DNA from: an uncultured Actinomycetes bacterium
Lineage (GTDB): Bacteria > Actinomycetota > Acidimicrobiia > Acidimicrobiales > RAAP-2
Direction: 5' to 3'
Assembly: GCA_903871335.1 (NCBI GenBank)
Contig: CAIQGE010000033.1
Location: 62,001 to 126,000 of the forward strand
DNA: 64,000 nt
Part shown: piece after piece, positions 43,685-52,530 of the stretch
How the letters are laid out: the number at the start of each line of letters is the position of its first letter
Numbering within the stretch: the first letter of the stretch is position 1
Translations under genes and position numbers: made by a program
Notes under the pieces: model-generated
Seen by the model: the letters and a program-made list of their open reading frames with translations, nothing else
What the model was told of the DNA's origin: nothing
Database searches by the model: none

Positions 43685-44602
43685 TCACCACTCGACTAAC
43701 GCTCGGGAACGCACCGACGCGTCGTCGATGTCCTTCGTGACGTTGGTCGGACGGTCAGCGAACTGATCGAACCAGATCCACCGTGTGAGCGGGTACGCGC
43801 TGGAGGAGAAGTAGGACTCATTGCTCACGTGGTGGTGCGCACAGCGCGCCAGTGCCTGGGCGAGTCCGTTCGGGTAGCGGATGGCCGCGGCCGCCACCTC
43901 GTCGGCTCGATACGCCAGGCCCTTGCCGGCGAGATTCTGTGATGCGGTCACGTCGAGACCCGCGACGGAGGCCGCGGCCTGTCGCTCGAGGGCGCCCAGT
44001 CGCTGACGAGCCATCAAGTGTGCGATGACGCCCTCGAGCTCGATGAGCTCGAATTCGTGCATCAATGCGCTCGTCACCAGGAGATCAAAACCGTCCCCGT
44101 TCGCGACGAGCGCGGCGTTGAATCCCTCGTCACTGACGACGAGAGGGCGCACGTCGTTGAGCCCGAAAGTGGCGCCGAGTCGGTCCACGACCGTTGCGAG
44201 TCGCTGGACGTCTTTCGCAGTGCCGGCGGGAGTAAAGGACGCGCGCAGGCGTTCCGCGAGGTCCAGTGACGCGTTTTCGAGGCTTCGACACCGCATTTCG
44301 AGGAAGCCGTACAGCGCGCCGCCCACGATGAGTGCGACCACCAGTGCGAGTACCGCGACGGCGATCGACACGACGGCACCGAGCACAATCACCGCCACGA
44401 ACGCTACGAACCCAGCTCCCAGCAAACCCAGTCGCCGGCGTCGCCAGAAATCCACGCGAACTGCCGTGCGATTCTCCTCGCGTTCTTCCGCGGACGGTGC
44501 GTACGGACTCTGCCACGTGGGATCGAGCACCGGCTCCACGTGACGCGGAGCGCGATCACGCGACGAATTCCGGCGGGGAGCGCGTCGTTTGGTGGCAGTC
44601 AC
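43685..44602 (-). CDS. degenerate M48-like membrane protein (pseudopeptidase)
   Basis: Protein of 305 residues. A basic N-terminus (MTATKRRAPRRNSSRDR) is followed by two membrane segments (about 58-100). A domain resembling M48 metallopeptidases then shows RLATVVDRLGATFGLNDVRP and ALMHEFELIELEGVIAH. Where a peptidase would have HExxH this reads LEGVIAH, so the zinc site is lost and proteolysis is unlikely. It sits between pimA (nine bases) and pdxS. A chaperone or scaffold role is only a guess. Confidence 0.7.
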   Translation of the reverse strand: MTATKRRAPRRNSSRDRAPRHVEPVLDPTWQSPYAPSAEEREENRTAVRVDFWRRRRLGLLGAGFVAFVAVIVLGAVVSIAVAVLALVVALIVGGALYGFLEMRCRSLENASLDLAERLRASFTPAGTAKDVQRLATVVDRLGATFGLNDVRPLVVSDEGFNAALVANGDGFDLLVTSALMHEFELIELEGVIAHLMARQRLGALERQAAASVAGLDVTASQNLAGKGLAYRADEVAAAAIRYPNGLAQALARCAHHHVSNESYFSSSAYPLTRWIWFDQFADRPTNVTKDIDDASVRSRALVEW

Positions 44603-44611
44603 ACGCTCAGG

Positions 44612-45718
44612 CTACCGCGACCGACCGGCCGCCACGTGTGCTTGCGCGTACAAATCCAGGTACTCATCAACCAGCCTCGCCATCGACCACGTCTCGGCGT
44701 GGGCGCGCGCCGCGGCGATCGCGGCGTCGTTGGGAACGAGTGCTTCTTCGATGGCGTCGTGCAGTGACGCGGAGTCGCCGGGTGTGAACAACACCGCGTG
44801 CCCGGCCGCCGCGTCGCGATATCCGTCGATGTCGGCGACAACCGCCCTTGACTCACTCGCCATGGCCTCGAGTACTACCAGCCCAAAACTCTCGCCACGT
44901 AGCGATGGCGCCACACAGACGTCGCTTCGTCGTTGCCACTGGCGCTTGTCGCGTTCGGAGATGGCGCCCACGAATTCCACCGCGCGAGTACTCGCGTCGC
45001 TTCGCTCTAACTCCGCTCGCAAGGGTCCGTCGCCAGCAACAATGACGCGCCATGGAACTCCGCTTCGACGCTGGTGCTCGATAGCGGCGCCGACCAATGT
45101 CGCCACACCCTTGCGCTCCTCGAGGCGACCCACGTAAAAGATGACCGGCGGCACTCCTCGTTCCTTGGGGAAAGTCCGAAAACGCTCAGTCTCAAACCCG
45201 TTGAAGAGAACACGAGCGGAAATTCCCGCGCCGTCACGCACCGTGGTCGCGGCGGACAACGAGACGGCGGCGGCCACGTCGACGCCACGAGCGAGTCGCC
45301 GAAGCAATGGTGCGGTGAGTGAATAGGCGGGTCCCCCGCCGCCACGATGAAAGGTCGCGACCGACGGGTACTCGTGCGCCGTGAGCGTGCGGTATCCGAG
45401 AACCGGCGCGAACGGCTCGTGGAAGTGCACCACGTCGGGGGCGAAAGAACGCACCGCATCTCGGGCGCGACTCGAGGCGGCCAGCGACAAGGTGAGCGGC
45501 GCTCGTGAGCCGTTCGCCGGTACGGACGCGAGTGCGCCGAAGTGCTGCACCGTGGCCGGCGTGTCGTAGTCAGCGTCGTCGGACACATCCGGGGTCACCA
45601 CCAGAACTGACACACCACGCCGCTCCAGTTCGCGACTCATCGCGAGCACCTGTTCTTGTACACCCCCGAACACGCTCAGGGCGTAGGGCGATATCAGAGC
45701 GACGCGGTGAATACTCAA
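44612..45718 (-). CDS. pimA: phosphatidylinositol alpha-mannosyltransferase PimA-like GT4
   Basis: GT-B enzyme likely adding the first mannose to phosphatidylinositol; 368 residues. It has VALISPYALSVFGGVQEQVL, HFHEPFAP, NGFETERF, YVGRLEERKG and the E-x7-E site RGESFGLVVLEAMASE. TTG 45718 is chosen because it makes TTGA with the patA stop and gives the family length. The thrS-HIT-pgsA-patA-pimA order matches M. tuberculosis and supports the assignment. Confidence 0.88.
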   Translation of the reverse strand: MSIHRVALISPYALSVFGGVQEQVLAMSRELERRGVSVLVVTPDVSDDADYDTPATVQHFGALASVPANGSRAPLTLSLAASSRARDAVRSFAPDVVHFHEPFAPVLGYRTLTAHEYPSVATFHRGGGGPAYSLTAPLLRRLARGVDVAAAVSLSAATTVRDGAGISARVLFNGFETERFRTFPKERGVPPVIFYVGRLEERKGVATLVGAAIEHQRRSGVPWRVIVAGDGPLRAELERSDASTRAVEFVGAISERDKRQWQRRSDVCVAPSLRGESFGLVVLEAMASESRAVVADIDGYRDAAAGHAVLFTPGDSASLHDAIEEALVPNDAAIAAARAHAETWSMARLVDEYLDLYAQAHVAAGRSR

Positions 45719-46611
45719 CGCGCGGAGGCCTCGAAGCGGCGTTCTAAGACGTGCCACTGTTCGGGGGCACGGCGGATCAGGTGCTCCAGTTCACGGGCCA
45801 CAAGTTGCGTCACCCGCTGGACGTCCTCACGCATCTTGCCGTGTCGCGTCGTGTCGATGGGCGGGGTGATCACGGCGTGATGTCCTCGAAGAGGACCCGC
45901 GTAACACGCCGCCGCCACCAAGGTGGCTCCGGTACGCAGCGACAGGGTGGCGGGACCCGCGGGCATCGTCACCGTCTCTCCGAAGAATTCCACTTCAATA
46001 CCGTTGCCCTGCAGGTCACGGTCGCAGAGCAATCCCACGACACCTCCCGCTCGCAGTGTCGACAGAAGAACCGTGCCGGCGTTCTCGTCCAACGGTTCAA
46101 TCTCGATGCCGATGGATTGGCGCTTCTCACGAAACCACGCGAAGAGTTCGGGCGGTTCCAGAGCCTCCGCGACGGCCGTCATCGGCATGCCGATGTGGGC
46201 CAGAAATGCTCCGCCCCATTCCCACGAACCTACGTGCGGCAACGCGACCACTACCCCATTGCCCGCCGCGTGCGCCCTCTGCAACCCCTCGAGGCCTTCA
46301 GAGATAACGAAGCGACTGGCCATCGCGTTCGTGGACAAGGCGGGCAGTTTCGCGCCCTCGGCCCAGTACTGTCCGTAACTCGCGAAAGCACGATCCACCA
46401 TTCGCTCGAGCAATTCGTCGGTAACCCTAAGGTCAGCCGTCGAGAGAGCTCGACGAAGATTGTCGCGCAGGTTGTCTCGAGAGCCCGTGGTCAGGCGACC
46501 AACATTGGTCGCAATATGGGACGCGGCCCACGAATCAAACCGTTCCGGCAGGATTTCGAGAACGCCACCGAGCCCTTTGAAAAGACCCACGCGTGGCGAG
46601 AAACTCGCCAC
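45715..46611 (-). CDS. patA: phosphatidylinositol mannoside acyltransferase (LpxL/HtrB family)
   Basis: Acyl-CoA-dependent transferase acylating a PIM mannose; 298 residues. The H-x4-E catalytic motif is LPHVGSWEWGG (about residues 125-130), and GLLCDRDLQGNGIEVEFFGE matches the family. The location between pgsA and pimA points to PatA rather than a lipid A enzyme; no lipid A genes are seen. The GTG start lies two bases after pgsA. Confidence 0.88.
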   Translation of the reverse strand: MASFSPRVGLFKGLGGVLEILPERFDSWAASHIATNVGRLTTGSRDNLRDNLRRALSTADLRVTDELLERMVDRAFASYGQYWAEGAKLPALSTNAMASRFVISEGLEGLQRAHAAGNGVVVALPHVGSWEWGGAFLAHIGMPMTAVAEALEPPELFAWFREKRQSIGIEIEPLDENAGTVLLSTLRAGGVVGLLCDRDLQGNGIEVEFFGETVTMPAGPATLSLRTGATLVAAACYAGPLRGHHAVITPPIDTTRHGKMREDVQRVTQLVARELEHLIRRAPEQWHVLERRFEASAR

Positions 46612-46613
46612 GA

Positions 46614-47321
46614 TCAGGGACGCAGGGACCGACTAAAGCCGCGACCCCGAAAACGTTCGTGCACGTGCCGGCGGCGCGTCGCAACAACCGTGGGCTCGCC
46701 GGGAACCTCCGCCTCCGCCGAGGGCAGCGACGGCGTCTGGATCTGACCGGCGGCAATCCACACTCGTCGGAATCGACCCGCGGCGGTCGCGCCCGTGAGG
46801 ACGAGGAGGGCCCACAGAACGGGAACGAAGAGGACTGGTGCGATCAACGTCACACCGAGAACGATCATTCGCTCCGCGCGTTCCATCAAGCCGCCCTTGG
46901 CCGCGAGCCCCAAGCTCTCAGCCTTGGAACGCTCGTAGGAAATCATGAACGTCGTGGTCATGATCGCGAACGGCAGTAACGCCAATTCGCCTCGGTGCTG
47001 GGCAATCAAGAAATACGCCACGCCTCCGAGCAGAACCCCGTCGGACAGACGGTCGATGACGGAATCGAAGAAACTCCCTCGCGTGGACGCAGTCTTCGAC
47101 GCCTTGGCAACGGGACCATCGAGGAGGTCGTGGGCACCCGTGAGGATAAGCAACAGGATCGCGAGGTGGTGATGTCCGGTTCCAATCGCCCACGCGGTGG
47201 CACAAGCGAAGACCAGTCCCGACGCCGTGAGCACGTCCGCCGAAAATCCCGCACGGACGAGGGCCTGCCCGACTGGCGCCGTACGGGCGTCAACCGACTG
47301 CCGGAACTTTCCGTCAAACAT
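46614..47321 (-). CDS. pgsA: phosphatidylinositol phosphate synthase (CDP-alcohol phosphotransferase)
   Basis: Joins CDP-diacylglycerol with inositol phosphate at the membrane; 235 residues and about six membrane segments. The CDP-OH-P motif reads DLLDGPVAK, eight residues, then GSFFDSVID, so all four Asp are present. The usual Arg of DGxxAR is Lys here. A polar tail of about 60 residues (after 175) ends in Arg-rich sequence. Context with patA and pimA supports PIP synthase over PG-phosphate synthase. Confidence 0.86.
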   Translation of the reverse strand: MFDGKFRQSVDARTAPVGQALVRAGFSADVLTASGLVFACATAWAIGTGHHHLAILLLILTGAHDLLDGPVAKASKTASTRGSFFDSVIDRLSDGVLLGGVAYFLIAQHRGELALLPFAIMTTTFMISYERSKAESLGLAAKGGLMERAERMIVLGVTLIAPVLFVPVLWALLVLTGATAAGRFRRVWIAAGQIQTPSLPSAEAEVPGEPTVVATRRRHVHERFRGRGFSRSLRP

Positions 47322-47359
47322 GAACCCTCCGCACGAGCCCCTCGCCCGTTTCGAAGAGT

Positions 47360-47890
47360 CTACTGAGCATCATCGGGGTTCTTGGGTACGTCCCAGACAC
47401 TGTGCACTTTGGACCACGTGGAGGCGAGAGATTCCGGTAAAACACGGGTTTCTGCGAGGGACGTCATGAAATTGGTGTCGCCGTGCCATCGCGGCAACGC
47501 GTGGGCGTGGAGGTGACCGGGAATTCCGGCGCCCCCGGCACTCCCGAGATTCATGCCAACGTTCATACCGTCGGGTTCATAGGCGCGCGTCAGCGCCGAA
47601 GCGGTGGCGCGAACCGTGCGGAACAAATCGTCGGACTCTTCGGTTGTTAGTTCATCGAGACCCGCCACGTGCCGACGGGGAAGAACCAACAAGTGGCCCG
47701 AGCCGTAGGGAAAGGCGTTGAGGCAGACAAAGGACCACGGTGTGACGCACAAGACACCAGATTCCACCGAGACGTCCTCACCAGCCAGGCGGCAGAACAC
47801 GCACGTGCCACCGTCGCCCTTTCGCGCGCGCTCGGTCGCTTCAACGATGTAGGACTCACGCCACGCGGCCGAGAACCGGTCGAGCGGCAT
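47360..47890 (-). CDS. HIT-family hydrolase/phosphorylase
   Basis: Nucleotide-binding HIT protein; 176 residues. CVFCRLAGED could bind zinc, LNAFPYGSGHLLVLPRRHVA follows, and the triad motif is PGHLHAHALPRW. In M. tuberculosis the gene at this position (Rv2613c) is an Ap4A phosphorylase, so the same activity is likely. The start is shared with the thrS stop (TAATG). Confidence 0.9.
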   Translation of the reverse strand: MPLDRFSAAWRESYIVEATERARKGDGGTCVFCRLAGEDVSVESGVLCVTPWSFVCLNAFPYGSGHLLVLPRRHVAGLDELTTEESDDLFRTVRATASALTRAYEPDGMNVGMNLGSAGGAGIPGHLHAHALPRWHGDTNFMTSLAETRVLPESLASTWSKVHSVWDVPKNPDDAQ

Positions 47891-49872
47891 TACTCCTCGG
47901 GTCGCCCGTGACTCGCGACTTCGTTCGCGAATCGGTGTCGGAAATCATCGAGTGACACGCCACGTTCTGGATCGTTGCTCCCTCGTGCGTTGATGCCGAT
48001 CGTGCCGGAGGTGACATCGTCGTCACCGACCACCAGCACATAGGGAATCTTCTCCATCTTCGCCTTGCGAATACGGGCACCGAGAGGTTCCGAGGCGGGC
48101 TCGACCACCACGCGTGCACCATCGGCGCGCAACAAACTGGCAACCTCGAAGGCGTAGTCGTCGTGGTCGTCGCGCACCGACAAGACACGTACTTGTTCGG
48201 GTGACAGCCACGTGGGCAGCGCACCCGCGTAGTGCTCAATCAAGATCGCGATGAACCTTTCGACGGAACCGAAGAGAGCACGATGGATCATGATCGGCCG
48301 ATGACGCTGGTTATCGGGGCCGATGTAGGTCGCCTCGAATCGCTTGGGCTGTTGGAAGTCCAACTGAATGGTGGACATCTGGTGCGTGCGACCAATTGCG
48401 TCGCGGGCCTGCACCGAAATCTTGGGGCCGTAGAACGCACCGCCACCCTCGTCGAGCACCAATTCAAGTCCCGCCGCTCGGGCCACTGACTCCAGCGTGG
48501 CTTCCGCTTCGGCCCACTCTTCGTCCGAACCCACCGCCTTGGCGGGAGGACGAGTGGAGAGTTCCAGGTAAAAGTCGTTGAGGCCGAACTCGCGCAAAAG
48601 ATCGAGGACGAACTCGAGCAGGCTCGTCAACTCGTCGTTCATCTGTTCTCTCGTACAGAAGATGTGCGAGTCGTCCTGGGTCATGCCTCGAACGCGGGTG
48701 AGACCGTGGACCACACCCGACTTCTCGTAGCGATACACCGAACCAAACTCAAAGAGTCGCAGCGGCAGCTCACGATAGGAACGCTGGCGAGCCTTGAAGA
48801 TCAAGACGTGAAACGGGCAGTTCATGGGCTTGAGGTAGTAGCGCTGTCCCTCGTCGAGCTCCATTGGTGGGTACATCCCGTCGGCGAACCACTGGAGGTG
48901 GCCGGACGTCTCAAAGAGCTCGGCTTTGGTGATGTGCGGCGAGGTCACGAATTCGTAGCCGCCATCGACGTGCCGTTGTCGGGAGTAATCCTCCATCAGT
49001 CGACGGAGCGTCCCTCCCTTGGGGTGAAAGACCGCGAGTCCCGGGCCGATCTCGGTGGGAAAACTAAAGAGATCGAGTTCTTGACCCAGCTTGCGGTGGT
49101 CGCGCCGTTCAGCCTCTTCGAGTCGGTAGAGGTGGAGCTCGAGCGCCTCTTTGGAATCCCACGCCGTGCCGTAGATGCGTTGCAATTGTGGACGCTTCTC
49201 GTCACCGCGCCAGTAGGCGCCGGCAACTCGCATCAATTTGAAAAAGCCCAGTCGCGACGTCGACGGCACGTGGGGGCCGCGACAAAGGTCCGTGAATGAT
49301 TCGGAGTTCCGATACGTCGAAACCGCTCCTCCGTCACCGACCTCTCTCAGGTCTTCCTCCGTAGCTGCCGTTCCGACGGCCCGAATGATCTCGGACTTAA
49401 AGGGTTGCTCGGCAAAGATCGCGAGACCCTGATCAATGGTGTGCTCTTCGCGGATAAAGGGTTGATCCTCCCGCATGATCGCGCGCATTTCGTCCGCGAC
49501 GCGCTCCAGATCATCATCGGAGAAGCGCGCACCATTCGGCAGCTCGAAGTCGTAATAGAAACCGTCAGTGATGGTGGGCCCGATGGCGTACTTCGCACCC
49601 GGCCACAGTCGCAAAACTGCCTGTGCGAGCACGTGCGCAGTGGAGTGTCGTAATACGTCGAGTCCATCCGCGCTCGCCGCCGTCACGATCTCCACCGTTG
49701 CGCCGTTCGGCAGGGCCGTGCTCAGATCGGTGAGTCGCCCGTCCACCTTCACCACGAGCGCAGCCTTGGCGAGTCGAGCGCCAATGGCGGCAGCAAGATC
49801 TGCCCCGGTGGCCCCAGAATCCAGTGACTTCGCCGTTCCGTCCGGAAGGGTTACTTCGACCATCGATGACAT
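47890..49872 (-). CDS. thrS: threonyl-tRNA synthetase
   Basis: Class II synthetase of 660 residues. It has an N-terminal TGS domain (MVEVTLPDGTAKSL), an editing domain with HSTAHVLAQAV, zinc-ligand region LKPMNCPFHVLIF, motif 2 FEFGSVYRYEKSGVVHGLTRVRG-like sequence, motif 3 MIHRALFGSVERF and a C-terminal anticodon domain. ATG 49872 has AAAGGTAG upstream; the longer frame enters mshC. The spacing to mshC is 16 bases. Confidence 0.95.
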   Translation of the reverse strand: MSSMVEVTLPDGTAKSLDSGATGADLAAAIGARLAKAALVVKVDGRLTDLSTALPNGATVEIVTAASADGLDVLRHSTAHVLAQAVLRLWPGAKYAIGPTITDGFYYDFELPNGARFSDDDLERVADEMRAIMREDQPFIREEHTIDQGLAIFAEQPFKSEIIRAVGTAATEEDLREVGDGGAVSTYRNSESFTDLCRGPHVPSTSRLGFFKLMRVAGAYWRGDEKRPQLQRIYGTAWDSKEALELHLYRLEEAERRDHRKLGQELDLFSFPTEIGPGLAVFHPKGGTLRRLMEDYSRQRHVDGGYEFVTSPHITKAELFETSGHLQWFADGMYPPMELDEGQRYYLKPMNCPFHVLIFKARQRSYRELPLRLFEFGSVYRYEKSGVVHGLTRVRGMTQDDSHIFCTREQMNDELTSLLEFVLDLLREFGLNDFYLELSTRPPAKAVGSDEEWAEAEATLESVARAAGLELVLDEGGGAFYGPKISVQARDAIGRTHQMSTIQLDFQQPKRFEATYIGPDNQRHRPIMIHRALFGSVERFIAILIEHYAGALPTWLSPEQVRVLSVRDDHDDYAFEVASLLRADGARVVVEPASEPLGARIRKAKMEKIPYVLVVGDDDVTSGTIGINARGSNDPERGVSLDDFRHRFANEVASHGRPEE

Positions 49873-49888
49873 AACTACCTTTCTGCGT

Positions 49889-51010
49889 CTACAGCGTAAC
49901 GCCGAGGAGCGCAGCGGCTGGAGCCACGGAGTAACCCGATTGCGCGGCCATATCAATAGCGTCGAGCGCTCGCGGCGTGTCGAGGTCATCGTCGAGGGCG
50001 TCACGAACTTCATCAAGCACGTCATTGGTTCGCGCGACATTCAACGTCGAACGCCACGTCGCCAATCGAGACTGAGCGCTGGCGAGGTCATCCGCGCGCC
50101 ACTCCCAGTCGTGGCGATAGTGGTGAGACAGCAACGCCACACGAACGGCCGCCGGCTCGCTCTGAGCGGCGAGATCGCTCACGAAGACGAGATTTCCAAG
50201 AGACTTTGACATCTTCGTGCCGTCCAATCCGACGAGTCCGACGTGCGTCCAGGTTTTCACGAACGGTGCACCGGTCACTGTTTCGCTTTGGGCGGCCTCG
50301 CACTCGTGGTGCGGATAGGCGAGGTCGCGTCCGCCTCCGTGAATGTCCAAAGTCGCGCCGAGGTCTCGTAGCGACAGGGCGCTGCATTCAATGTGCCACC
50401 CGGGGCGACCGGCGCCCCAACGAGACTCCCACGCCGGCTCATCCTCGAGCGAAGGTTGCCAGAGCACGAAGTCCAAGGGGTCACGTTTACGCGGATCATC
50501 CGGTCGACCCCCGTGGATGGCGGCGAGTTCCATCATCGACGAGCGCGACTCGTGGCTGACCTGGCCAAACCGCGGGAATTTGGCCACTTCGAAGTAGACG
50601 TAACCGTCGACGTCGTAGGCCACGCCCCGATCGAAGGTGTCGGCAATCAATTTCAAGATGTCCGGAATCGCACCCGTCGCTCGAGGTTCGGCGTATACGG
50701 GCAGGATGTTCAACAGACCCATGTCGTGGTCGAACTTCGCCATCTCTTCGGCTGCGAGATCGAGATAGTGCACTCCTAATTCGCGTGCTTTGCGCAAAAT
50801 GTCGTCGTCAACATCGGTCACGTTGCGCACGAGGTGAGTGTCGTGGCCCGCATCGCGCAGTCGCCGCTGCATGACGTCAAAGGTGAGGTAGACGAAGGCG
50901 TGTCCGAGGTGTGCGGCGTCGTACGGCGTGATACCGCAGGAATACATCGTCACGAGCGGACCCACGTCGAGCGGAAACACGCCTCGACGAGCGGTGTCGT
51001 ACAGGCGCAT
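49889..51010 (-). CDS. mshC: mycothiol ligase (Cys:GlcN-Ins ligase)
   Basis: ATP-dependent addition of cysteine to GlcN-Ins; 373 residues. CysRS-like catalytic core with TMYSCGITPYDAAHLGHA; the CGITPYD form distinguishes MshC from CysRS. Also visible are RNVTDVDDDILRKA, GRPGWHIECSAL, DIHGGGRDLAYPHHECEAAQ and the KMSKS loop TKMSKSLGNLVF. It lacks the longer C-terminal anticodon region of CysRS. The ATG overlaps the npdG stop in TGATG. Confidence 0.92.
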   Translation of the reverse strand: MRLYDTARRGVFPLDVGPLVTMYSCGITPYDAAHLGHAFVYLTFDVMQRRLRDAGHDTHLVRNVTDVDDDILRKARELGVHYLDLAAEEMAKFDHDMGLLNILPVYAEPRATGAIPDILKLIADTFDRGVAYDVDGYVYFEVAKFPRFGQVSHESRSSMMELAAIHGGRPDDPRKRDPLDFVLWQPSLEDEPAWESRWGAGRPGWHIECSALSLRDLGATLDIHGGGRDLAYPHHECEAAQSETVTGAPFVKTWTHVGLVGLDGTKMSKSLGNLVFVSDLAAQSEPAAVRVALLSHHYRHDWEWRADDLASAQSRLATWRSTLNVARTNDVLDEVRDALDDDLDTPRALDAIDMAAQSGYSVAPAAALLGVTL

Positions 51011-51663
51011 CACGAAGGAAGCCCCGCGAGACGAACGTAGGTGTGCGCTTTGTGGCGGATGTTGATGGAAATACACACGGCGGTAAATGATTCCACGGCC
51101 CCGGCGAGCGCGAGCGAACCCGCCTCGACGGCGCGCAGGCCCGTCATGGCGTTCGTGATCTCCGCGGTGACTCGTCGCGCCTCGGCGTTATCACCGACGA
51201 CAACCACGTCCGCCTCAATGCCCGAGTCGAGGTTCTCCATGTCGGCGGCGGGAAGATGGTGGTAGGCGCCCGTCACGTGAGCGTCCGGCACCACCGCTTG
51301 CAATTCGGCTGCCATGGACCCCCGCGGAGGGAACAACGGAACGAGTTCCCGACCCTGCTTGACCAGTGCGTTCACCATCGAGATGACCACCTTGCCCGTG
51401 AGAGTCGCCTTCACGTCCTTCACCGTGGCGACCGCGGAGTCCCAGGGTGTCGCGACAATGACCACGTCACCAGCGGCCGCCTGTTCGTTAGTGCCGCCCG
51501 AAATAACTCCACTGCCTCGCGCGGCAAGACCGCTCGCCGTATCTTCGGCCCGCTGAGCATCACGCGAGCCCAGCACGACGTTGTAACCCGCCGTCGCTAG
51601 TCGAACCGCAAGGCCACGCCCCGCCGGTCCAGTTCCTCCAAGGATTCCGATCGTCTGTGTCAT
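51010..51663 (-). CDS. npdG: NADPH:F420 reductase-like oxidoreductase
   Basis: Probable hydride carrier between NADPH and coenzyme F420; 217 residues. The Rossmann start IGILGGTGPAGRGLAVRLA is characteristic, with VVLGSRDAQRAED, VVIVATPWDS, ELVPLFPPRGSMAAELQ and HLPAADMENLDSGIEADV. ATG 51663 is preferred; the longer reading is antisense to fabI. F420 genes themselves are not in the window. Confidence 0.85.
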   Translation of the reverse strand: MTQTIGILGGTGPAGRGLAVRLATAGYNVVLGSRDAQRAEDTASGLAARGSGVISGGTNEQAAAGDVVIVATPWDSAVATVKDVKATLTGKVVISMVNALVKQGRELVPLFPPRGSMAAELQAVVPDAHVTGAYHHLPAADMENLDSGIEADVVVVGDNAEARRVTAEITNAMTGLRAVEAGSLALAGAVESFTAVCISINIRHKAHTYVRLAGLPS

Positions 51664-51690
51664 CGTTCCAGTTAATCGGAAATCCACAGG

Positions 51691-51696
51691 TACGCT
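51691..51696 (+). promoter_or_regulatory. predicted -10 box TACGCT for leaderless fabI
   Basis: TACGCT is followed by seven bases and GTG 51704. It lies in the 40-base divergent gap with npdG. Confidence 0.5.
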
Positions 51697-51703
51697 GACG
51701 ACC

Positions 51704-52483
51704 GTGGGAATCCTGAACGGACACCGGATTTTGATCACGGGCATTTTGACCGACGATTCATTGGCTTTCGGTATTGCCCAACGGGCTATCGCCGAAGGCG
51801 CCGAGATCATCGTCACCGGCGCGGGTCGGGGCACTTCGCTCACGCGTCGCACCGCGCGAAAGTTGGGCGACGTGGGAGAGATTGTTCCCCTGGACGTCAC
51901 CAGTGAGAGCGAGATCGCGCAGGCGGTCCAACTCGTCGACGAGCGATTCGGTCGACTGGACGGTCTCGTGCACGCGATTGGTTTCGCCCCCGAAGCGTGC
52001 TTGGGACACGGAATGATGTCGGCGTCGTTTCCCGACGTGGCGACCGCCCTGCAGATCTCTACCTATTCGCTGAGCGCACTGGCCGGGGCATTTCGACCGT
52101 TACTGCAACGCAGCGACGCGCTCGGCGGTGCGTCGATCGTGGCGCTGGACTTTGACGGAACGCGCGCGTACCCGCTCTACGACTGGATGGGAGTCGCCAA
52201 GGCGGCCCTCGAGTCGCTCGGACGTTACCTGGCTAAGGAGCTCGGTCCGGAAAATATTCGTGTCAATCTGCTCGCGGCTGGACCCATTCGAACGATTGCC
52301 GCGAAGTCGATTCCCGGCTTTGACCTCTTCGAGGCCACGTGGAAGGAGCGGGCCCCACTGGGGTGGGACGTTCGCGACTCGTCAGCGGTCTCGGACACGG
52401 CGGTTGCTCTCTTGTCCCCACTGTTGAGGGCGACAACGGGCTCGATTATCCACGTGGACGGTGGCGCCCACGCGATGGGGTGA
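51704..52483 (+). CDS. fabI: enoyl-ACP reductase, InhA-like
   Basis: NADH-dependent final reduction in fatty-acid elongation; 259 residues. It resembles mycobacterial InhA more than E. coli FabI: GHRILITGILTDDSLAFGIA, HAIGFAPE, LDFDGTRAYPLYDWMGVAK and LLAAGPIRTIAAKSIPGF. The catalytic Tyr and Lys are in YDWMGVAKAAL. It is separate from fabD-G-acpP-fabF. It is followed by the polysaccharide cluster. Confidence 0.92.
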   Translation: MGILNGHRILITGILTDDSLAFGIAQRAIAEGAEIIVTGAGRGTSLTRRTARKLGDVGEIVPLDVTSESEIAQAVQLVDERFGRLDGLVHAIGFAPEACLGHGMMSASFPDVATALQISTYSLSALAGAFRPLLQRSDALGGASIVALDFDGTRAYPLYDWMGVAKAALESLGRYLAKELGPENIRVNLLAAGPIRTIAAKSIPGFDLFEATWKERAPLGWDVRDSSAVSDTAVALLSPLLRATTGSIIHVDGGAHAMG

Positions 52484-52530
52484 GTACCGCGCCATTCAAC
52501 CGAGGCCCTGACCCTGCTAGGAAAGACGAC

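Noticed and set aside
43685-44602. Annotation as an active M48 zinc protease
   Set aside because: No HExxH is present; the corresponding segment reads LEGVIAH.
49889-51010. Annotation as cysteinyl-tRNA synthetase
   Set aside because: CGITPYD, the short C-terminus and the PHHECEAAQ region match MshC; the window also contains mshD.
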